Shown: one piece after another, positions 1 through 3,566 of the stretch
How positions within the stretch are numbered: the stretch's first letter is position 1
How the letters are laid out: the number at the start of each line of letters is the position of its first letter
Assembly: GCA_022794295.1 (NCBI GenBank)
Contig: JAAWEO010000098.1
Location: forward strand, 1 to 7,489
Length of the DNA: 7,489 bases
Origin: Angelakisella sp.
GTDB taxonomy: Bacteria > Bacillota > Clostridia > Oscillospirales > Ruminococcaceae
Direction of reading: 5' to 3'
Program-made: the position numbers and the translations under genes
The notes under the pieces: generated by a model
Told to the model about the DNA's origin: nothing
The model's database searches: none
What the model saw: only the letters and a program-made list of their open reading frames with translations

Positions 1-880
1 GGTGCTGGGCACCGATTCCAAGTTCGCCGTGGTGTTCTGCGCCATCGGTATCACCTTCGAGGAATCGGACTTCTTCATCAGCGACTTTAAGCGCACCGGG
101 GCCATCGACCGCGCCGTGCTGTTTATCAACCTGGCAAACGACCCGGCCATCGAGCGTATTTCCACCCCCCGTATGGCCCTGACCGCCGCCGAGTACCTGG
201 CCTTTGAAAAGGGGATGCACGTCCTTTGCATCCTCACCGACATCACCAACTACGCCGAGGCCCTTCGTGAGGTCTCCGCCGCCCGGAAGGAAGTCCCCGG
301 CCGCCGCGGCTACCCCGGCTACCTGTACACCGACCTGGCCGGCCTTTACGAGCGCGCCGGCCGCCGGGAGGACAGCGAGGGCTCCATCACCATGATCCCC
401 ATCCTGTCCATGCCCGAGGACGACAAGACCCACCCCATCCCCGACCTTACCGGCTACATCACCGAGGGTCAGATCATCCTCTCCCGCGAGCTGTACCGCA
501 AGGGTGTCACCCCGCCCATCGACGTGCTGCCCTCCCTGTCCCGTCTGAAGGACAAGGGCATCGGCGTTGGCAAGACCCGGGAGGACCACGCCAGCACCAT
601 GAACCAGCTGTTTGCCGCCTACTCCCGCGGTAAGGACGCCAAGGAGCTGATGACCATTCTGGGCGAGGCCGCCCTCTCCGACACCGACAAGCTGTACGCC
701 AAGTTCGCTGACGAGTTCGAAAAGCGGTACGTCTCCCAGGGGTACGAAACCAACCGGGATATTGAGGAGACCCTCACCATCGGCTGGGAGCTTCTCTCCA
801 TCCTGCCTGTTACCGAGCTGAAGCGTATCAAGCCGGAGATGATCGAGAAGTATCTGCCCAAGCAGCAAGATGACCAGTAA
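1..880 (+). CDS. atpB (ntpB): V-type ATP synthase subunit B, 3' part (N-terminus outside window)
   Basis: Non-catalytic nucleotide-binding B subunit of the bacterial/archaeal V-type (A/V) ATPase. It alternates with catalytic A subunits in the soluble V1 hexamer, which couples ATP hydrolysis or synthesis to ion movement across the membrane. The frame is open from the window edge, and 293 residues are visible; the family is about 460 long, so roughly 165 N-terminal residues are missing. Family landmarks (numbered from the first complete codon): FAVVFCAIGITFEE (8-21), the ERISTPRMALTAAEYLAFE block (51-69), HPIPDLTGYITEGQI (144-158), and PSLSRLKDKGIGVGKTREDH (177-196). By analogy with other B subunits, R181 in SLSRL is the likely arginine finger reaching the A-subunit site. 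The C-terminus ends in the usual helical region with KYLPKQ. The gene is complete at its 3' end, and subunit D follows 12 bases later, so the two are surely co-transcribed. The GTG at base 2 is an internal valine, not the start. Confidence 0.97.
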   Translation, partial: VLGTDSKFAVVFCAIGITFEESDFFISDFKRTGAIDRAVLFINLANDPAIERISTPRMALTAAEYLAFEKGMHVLCILTDITNYAEALREVSAARKEVPGRRGYPGYLYTDLAGLYERAGRREDSEGSITMIPILSMPEDDKTHPIPDLTGYITEGQIILSRELYRKGVTPPIDVLPSLSRLKDKGIGVGKTREDHASTMNQLFAAYSRGKDAKELMTILGEAALSDTDKLYAKFADEFEKRYVSQGYETNRDIEETLTIGWELLSILPVTELKRIKPEMIEKYLPKQQDDQ

Positions 881-892
881 GGAGGCCGAGCC

Positions 893-1546
893 ATGGCGAT
901 CATGCAGGTAAACCCCACCCGGATGGAGCTGACCCGGCTGAAGGCCCGGCTCAAAACCTCCATGCGGGGCCACAGCCTCCTGAAGAACAAGCGGGATGAC
1001 CTGATGAAGAAATTCCTGGAGCAGGTGCGCCGGAACAAGGAGCTGCGGGAGCAGGTGGAGCAGATGATCATGGGCGTCTACGATGGCTTTGCCATTGCCG
1101 GCGCCGTCATGAGCCCCAACATGCTGGAGGAAGCTCTAATGCTCCCCAAGGAGCAGGTGGAGCTGGATATCGGCACCCAAAACGTAATGAGCGTGGATGT
1201 GCCGGTGTTCCACTTCAGCCGCTCCGCAGACGGGGAGGAGGATATCTCCCCCTACGGCTTCGCCTTTACCTCCGGGGAGCTTGACGATTCGGTGGCGGCC
1301 CTGAAGAAGGTGCTTCCCCTGATGCTGGAGCTGGCCCAGATGGAAAAGAGCTCCCAGCTGCTGGCGGAGGAGATCGAAAAGACCCGCCGCCGCGTCAACG
1401 CCCTGGAATATGTCCAGATCCCCTCCCTCCAGGAGACCATTAAGAGCATCTCCATGAAGCTGGATGAAAACGAGCGCGGAAACCTGGCCCGGCTTATGAA
1501 GATCAAGGATATGATGGTCCAGCAGGCCAGAGCAGCCAAGGAATGA
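893..1546 (+). CDS. atpD (ntpD): V-type ATP synthase subunit D
   Basis: Central-shaft subunit of the V-type ATPase: an antiparallel coiled coil that rotates inside the A3B3 hexamer and passes torque to the membrane ring. The 217-residue length is normal for the family. It opens with the hallmark N-terminal helix (VNPTRMELTRLKARLKTS, 6-23), followed by GHSLLKNKRDDLMKKF (27-42). A central globular part (about 90-130) follows, then a C-terminal helix with RRRVNALEYVQIPSLQ (165-180), the strongest family signature. The start at 893 is set by GGAGG at 881-885, directly after the subunit B stop codon and 7 bases before the ATG. A second in-frame ATG at 902 is less well spaced. This is the last gene of the operon; a strong terminator begins about 28 bases after the stop codon. 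The order B then D at the operon end is standard for bacterial V-ATPase clusters. Confidence 0.97.
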   Translation: MAIMQVNPTRMELTRLKARLKTSMRGHSLLKNKRDDLMKKFLEQVRRNKELREQVEQMIMGVYDGFAIAGAVMSPNMLEEALMLPKEQVELDIGTQNVMSVDVPVFHFSRSADGEEDISPYGFAFTSGELDDSVAALKKVLPLMLELAQMEKSSQLLAEEIEKTRRRVNALEYVQIPSLQETIKSISMKLDENERGNLARLMKIKDMMVQQARAAKE

Positions 1547-1574
1547 TCCCGCCCCAAGGCTGATAAGGGAAAAC

Positions 1575-1623
1575 AAAAGGACCGCCCCCTTCCGGAATTT
1601 ACCGGAGGGGGCGGTCCTTTTTT
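1575..1623 (+). terminator. Intrinsic terminator of the V-ATPase operon, probably bidirectional
   Basis: A long GC-rich hairpin: left arm AAAGGACCGCCCCC-T-TCCGG, loop AATTTA, right arm CCGGAGGGGGCGGTCCTTT. One T is bulged in the left arm. The right arm runs into a six-T tract (1618-1623). Read on the minus strand, the same stem is followed by TTTTGTTTT, so it could also end leftward transcription from the small ORF at 1676-1822. Confidence 0.92.
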
Positions 1624-1675
1624 CTGCCTGCCGGGATGGGGGGACCCTGCGGGCCGTGGGACCGGAGGGCGGGAC

Positions 1676-1822
1676 TCAAGGCTGGAGAAGCCCCCAAAGC
1701 CAACGCTCCGGGAGCTGTATCCCCAACAGGGCGCCCACCTGCCAGCCCAGCAGCCTGTCCAGGGTGAGAAATAGAAAGACCATAAGAAGAAACGCGAAAA
1801 TTCGATAGTGCATAGCTGTCAT
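1676..1822 (-). CDS. Possible small hydrophobic (single-pass membrane) protein, 48 residues, divergent from the XRE regulator
   Basis: I do not recognise a family. The ORF reads MTAMHYRIFAFLLMVFLFLT..., then LDRLLGWQVGALLGIQL, and ends in a tryptophan-rich PERWLWGLLQP. Residues 8-20 are almost entirely hydrophobic, and a second hydrophobic stretch spans about 24-37. That suggests one long membrane helix, or a helical hairpin broken at D22-R23. It lies behind a good minus-strand promoter (TTGACA-17-TATTGT, 1866-1894) and ends upstream of a terminator that works in its direction, so it makes a plausible monocistronic unit of about 280 bases. The frame stays open upstream to a TTG at 1861, but that lies at or before the predicted transcription start, so ATG 1822 or ATG 1813 is preferred. 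The ribosome site is weak: AAAGG lies 21 bases upstream, across a hairpin. It could be a regulator-controlled membrane peptide, a toxin-like peptide, or only a leader or non-coding transcript. The coding call is tentative. Confidence 0.42.
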   Translation of the reverse strand: MTAMHYRIFAFLLMVFLFLTLDRLLGWQVGALLGIQLPERWLWGLLQP

Positions 1823-1839
1823 CCCGGCCTGCCCCGGGA
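1822..1839 (-). promoter_or_regulatory. mRNA hairpin between the Shine-Dalgarno-like AAAGG and the start codon of the small ORF
   Basis: The plus strand shows TCCCGG (1822-1827), six loop bases, then CCGGGA (1834-1839), a perfect 6-bp stem. In the minus-strand transcript it starts 4 bases after AAAGG (1848-1844), and its last pair contains the A of the AUG at 1822. Folding would either bring the distant ribosome site next to the AUG or partly hide the AUG. The stem is visible; its role is inference. Confidence 0.4.
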
Positions 1840-1865
1840 ACTGCCTTTCTGAAAAGTACAATATT

Positions 1866-1894
1866 ACAATACCATAGTATTTTTAATCTGTCAA
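1866..1894 (-). promoter_or_regulatory. Sigma-70-type promoter driving the leftward small ORF
   Basis: On the minus strand a perfect -35 TTGACA (1894-1889) is followed by exactly 17 bases and then TATTGT (1871-1866), which matches the -10 consensus at four of six positions. Transcription would start near 1859. The -10 lies inside the left operator arm. Confidence 0.62.
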
Positions 1895-1917
1895 GGGAAA
1901 AGATACAATGGTATTGC
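1881..1917 (+). promoter_or_regulatory. Candidate promoter region of the XRE regulator gene
   Basis: Two readings are possible. One mirrors the leftward promoter: -35 CTGTCA (1888-1893), 18 bases, then TATTGC (1912-1917) with an extended TGG just before it. The other uses TACAAT (1904-1909) as the -10, with only a poor -35 in TTTTAATC. In both cases the -10 lies inside the right operator arm, and the -35 of the first reading overlaps the leftward -35. The exact start cannot be decided from sequence alone. Confidence 0.45.
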
Positions 1918-1938
1918 AATATTTGAGGAGAGGAAAAC

Positions 1939-2220
1939 ATGCTGAATCAAAGACTTCGCGCCCTCCGTCAGGCACGGGGCCTGAGCCAGGTAGACCTTGC
2001 CAGGGAGCTGGGGGTAACAAAGCAAAGTGTCTCCAACTGGGAAAACGACAATATCCAGCCCTCTATCGAGGTCCTGGTCCGGCTGGCCGGTGTCTTTTCG
2101 GTTTCCACCGACTACCTGCTGGGGCTGGACGCCGGGGAGCTGCTGGACGTAAGCGGCCTCCCGGGGGAGGTCATCGCCCACCTCCGGCAGCTGGTGGAGG
2201 ACCTGCGCCGGGGACAGTAA
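1939..2220 (+). CDS. XRE-family helix-turn-helix transcriptional regulator
   Basis: Small DNA-binding regulator of the Cro/C1 (XRE) family, 93 residues. The HTH domain covers about 4-62: a first helix LNQRLRALRQARG, then LSQVDLARELG (helix 2, about 15-25), the recognition helix TKQSVSNWENDN (27-38), the typical PSIEVLVRLAGVFSVSTDYLLG (41-62), and a short tail of about 30 residues with a leucine-containing helix (VIAHLRQLVEDLRR) that may help dimerisation. No sensor or protease domain is present, so it resembles compact phage-type or toxin-antitoxin-type repressors. The start is fixed by GAGGAGAGG at 1925-1933, 5 bases before the ATG. The large inverted repeat immediately upstream suggests autoregulation and control of the divergent small ORF. 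The next plus-strand gene, 157 bases on, has its own promoter, and no terminator separates them, so some read-through is possible. The DNA-binding role is secure; the target genes are inferred from position. Confidence 0.93.
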   Translation: MLNQRLRALRQARGLSQVDLARELGVTKQSVSNWENDNIQPSIEVLVRLAGVFSVSTDYLLGLDAGELLDVSGLPGEVIAHLRQLVEDLRRGQ

Positions 2221-2248
2221 CAGAAAGGGAAATATCCGGGAAAAACTC

Positions 2249-2259
2249 TACAATTTGTA
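2249..2259. promoter_or_regulatory. Short palindrome upstream of the binding-protein gene, possible operator
   Basis: TACAA-T-TTGTA is a perfect 5-bp inverted repeat in an AT-rich patch, followed by a second AATTTGT at 2261-2267. It sits about 25 bases upstream of the predicted -35 at 2282, where an activator or repressor could bind. No specific regulator is implied, and a palindrome this short can occur by chance. Confidence 0.3.
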
Positions 2260-2281
2260 AAATTTGTTCATATTCCGGCCC

Positions 2282-2310
2282 TTGAATTCCCCCCTGCTTT
2301 GTGGTAGGAT
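2282..2310 (+). promoter_or_regulatory. Sigma-70-type promoter of the periplasmic-binding-protein-like gene
   Basis: TTGAAT (2282-2287), a 17-base spacer, then TAGGAT (2305-2310). Transcription would begin near 2317 and give a leader of about 60 bases before the ATG at 2378. This supports the downstream gene as its own unit rather than depending on read-through from the XRE gene. Confidence 0.6.
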
Positions 2311-2333
2311 AACAGGAGGAATCTTTGCACAGC

Positions 2334-2351
2334 CCCCGGGAAAGCCCGGGG
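2334..2351 (+). promoter_or_regulatory. GC-rich hairpin in the 5' leader of the binding-protein gene
   Basis: CCCCGGG (2334-2340), loop AAAG, CCCGGGG (2345-2351): a perfect 7-bp G+C stem with a four-base loop. No T tract follows, so it is not an intrinsic terminator. It ends 14 bases before the ribosome site at 2366-2371, so it may protect the mRNA 5' end or modulate translation. Confidence 0.45.
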
Positions 2352-2365
2352 CCAAATCACAGAAC

Positions 2366-2371
2366 AAGGAG
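2366..2371 (+). promoter_or_regulatory. Ribosome binding site that decides the binding-protein start
   Basis: AAGGAG, 6 bases before the ATG at 2378. It separates the likely true start from the longer open frame beginning at 2264, which has no such site and lies upstream of the predicted promoter. Confidence 0.85.
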
Positions 2372-2377
2372 TGTACC

Positions 2378-3490
2378 ATGAGGCATTTTCTGATATACGG
2401 ACTGGCCGCCGTGCTGATCTTTACCATGCTGGGGCGCTTTGCGGCAGTGGAAACCGGCTCCGCAGCGGAGCGCACCGCCGCCCCCATGGCGACAGTAGCC
2501 AAAACAGCGGCCCTCCCCGATGGAGAGGCCCCGGCGGAGGAGCAGACGGTGCTCACCGGGCTATTGCAGGTGAAAATGAGCAGCATGGACGATATGTACT
2601 TTAAAAACGCCCTGCTGGAGGAGCTGGGGGAAGGCTTTGATGTCCACGCCCTGTCCACCTCGGACACCGGGGACCAGCCTGCCATGTTCCGGAAGATGGT
2701 GGAAAAGGGGTACAAGCTGATCATTGTGGAGCTGTACGACACCAGTCTGGCGGATGAATACATCGACCTGGCCGAGGAAAACGGCGTTGCCCTGATCTTC
2801 ACCGGGGAGGAACCCAGCGACGCCCAGATGGACCGGAAAAACGACCTATACTATGTGGGCTTTTCCGAGGGGAACGTTATGCGGGAGCTGGCGGACGCCC
2901 TGATCCTGGGCTGGAACAACAACCAGGAGGCTTTCGACCTGAAGCGGGACGACCGGCTGGTGTACGGTGTCTTTACCAAGGAGAGCTACGAGGAAAACGG
3001 CAACCAGGAAACCCTGGAGGGCTACCTTAGCAGCGCCGGCATCCAGGTGGAGCTGGGGCGGCAGTGTGTCACCAGCGCCTTTAACTTCAACCTGAAAAAA
3101 GAGGTGGACAACATCCTTTACGCCGGGGGCGAGATGATCATTTGCGACAGCAGCAGCTACGCCCGGCAGATCTCCGAATACCTCCACGACCCGGAGGAAT
3201 TCACCTCCGAGCGCCTTCAGAACACCAGGCTGTACCTTACCGTTGCCGATGAAGGGGCCCAGAAGATGGTAGAGGAAGGGACCGCCATGTTCGCCACCGG
3301 GATCAACGGCGGCGACACCGGGACCGCAGTGGGAAAGCTGGCTAAGGCCCTGGTGGCCGGGGAACAGCCCACTGCCGCCACTGTGGGCATCGCGCCCGAC
3401 CAGCACAAACGCCTTTACATCACCAACCGCACCGTCATCGCAGAGCTGGTGAACACCCCGGCAGTGGAGGATGACGAAGACGAAGATTGA
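2378..3490 (+). CDS. Membrane-anchored or secreted periplasmic-binding-protein-like protein (MglB/type 1 sugar-binding fold)
   Basis: Predicted extracytoplasmic ligand-binding protein of the type 1 periplasmic-binding fold, most like galactose/methylgalactoside-binding MglB; 370 residues. A hydrophobic segment (4-18) acts as signal or anchor. No cysteine lipobox is visible, unlike usual Gram-positive binding lipoproteins, so it may be cleaved near GSAA (27-30) or stay anchored. An Ala/Pro/Glu-rich linker (28-56) precedes the fold. Family-like blocks are MSSMDDMYFKNALLEEL (67-83, like the FDDTFM region of MglB), KGYKLIIVELYDTSLADEYIDLA (110-132), GVALIFTGEEP (136-146), DLYYVGFSEGNVMRELADAL (156-175), and MFATGINGGDTGTAVGKLAKALVAGE (304-329). 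The tail is strongly acidic (EDDEDED). ATG 2378 is chosen over an upstream ATG at 2264 because AAGGAG (2366-2371) lies 6 bases before it and the hydrophobic segment then starts the protein; the 2264 start would precede the predicted promoter. No permease or ATPase gene is adjacent. The ligand is unknown; a sensory role is possible. Confidence 0.8.
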   Translation: MRHFLIYGLAAVLIFTMLGRFAAVETGSAAERTAAPMATVAKTAALPDGEAPAEEQTVLTGLLQVKMSSMDDMYFKNALLEELGEGFDVHALSTSDTGDQPAMFRKMVEKGYKLIIVELYDTSLADEYIDLAEENGVALIFTGEEPSDAQMDRKNDLYYVGFSEGNVMRELADALILGWNNNQEAFDLKRDDRLVYGVFTKESYEENGNQETLEGYLSSAGIQVELGRQCVTSAFNFNLKKEVDNILYAGGEMIICDSSSYARQISEYLHDPEEFTSERLQNTRLYLTVADEGAQKMVEEGTAMFATGINGGDTGTAVGKLAKALVAGEQPTAATVGIAPDQHKRLYITNRTVIAELVNTPAVEDDEDED

Positions 3491-3497
3491 CCTTATA

Positions 3498-3552
3498 TAA
3501 AACAGCGCGCCGCCCCCGGAAGAAACCGCCGGGAGCGGCGCGCTGCTGTTTT
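3498..3552. terminator. Bidirectional terminator between the convergent binding-protein and sbcC genes
   Basis: AAAACAGCGCGCCGC on the left pairs with GCGGCGCG-CTG-CTGTTTT on the right, leaving a three-base bulge. An inner CCCGG/CCGGG pairing closes the loop. On the plus strand the stem ends in CTGTTTTGG. On the minus strand it ends in CTGTTTTATATAA, the better U-rich tail. It lies directly between the two convergent stop codons (3490 and 3567), so it serves both genes. Confidence 0.88.
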
Positions 3553-3566
3553 GGACAAACCGGGGC

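Larger units (their letters stand above)
1859..1924. promoter_or_regulatory. Large inverted-repeat operator between the XRE gene and the divergent small ORF
   Basis: Two 22-bp arms (1859-1880 and 1903-1924) are inverted copies matching at 19 of 22 positions, separated by 22 bp, with centres 44 bp apart. Each arm contains an imperfect dyad of the form ATAC-N4-GTAT (1869-1880 and 1903-1914) and, beside it, an 8-bp block (ATTACAAT at 1863-1870; ATTGCAAT, a perfect palindrome, at 1913-1920). The arms overlap the likely -10 elements of both divergent promoters, and the right arm ends just before the ribosome site of the XRE gene. This is the arrangement expected for an autorepressing XRE protein that also controls the divergent transcript. 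Repressor binding itself is inferred. Confidence 0.75.

Noticed and set aside
1624..1675. Possible further gene or RNA between the V-ATPase terminator and the small ORF
   Set aside because: It is a short GC-rich spacer with no start signal, hairpin with T tract, or tRNA-like fold that I can see.
1823..1861. TTG at 1861 as the start of the small hydrophobic ORF
   Set aside because: It coincides with or precedes the predicted leftward transcription start near 1859, and adds a polar stretch without a ribosome site.
1859..1924. Inverted repeat as transposon ends or a CRISPR fragment
   Set aside because: There are only two arms with a 22-bp gap, no transposase or target duplication, and both arms sit on promoter elements, so an operator explains it better.
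2334..2351. Leader hairpin as an intrinsic terminator of the XRE gene
   Set aside because: No T tract follows the stem on either strand, and it lies downstream of the next gene's promoter.
2264..2377. Upstream ATG at 2264 as the start of the binding-protein gene
   Set aside because: It would add 38 residues ahead of the signal segment, lacks a ribosome site and lies upstream of the predicted promoter.
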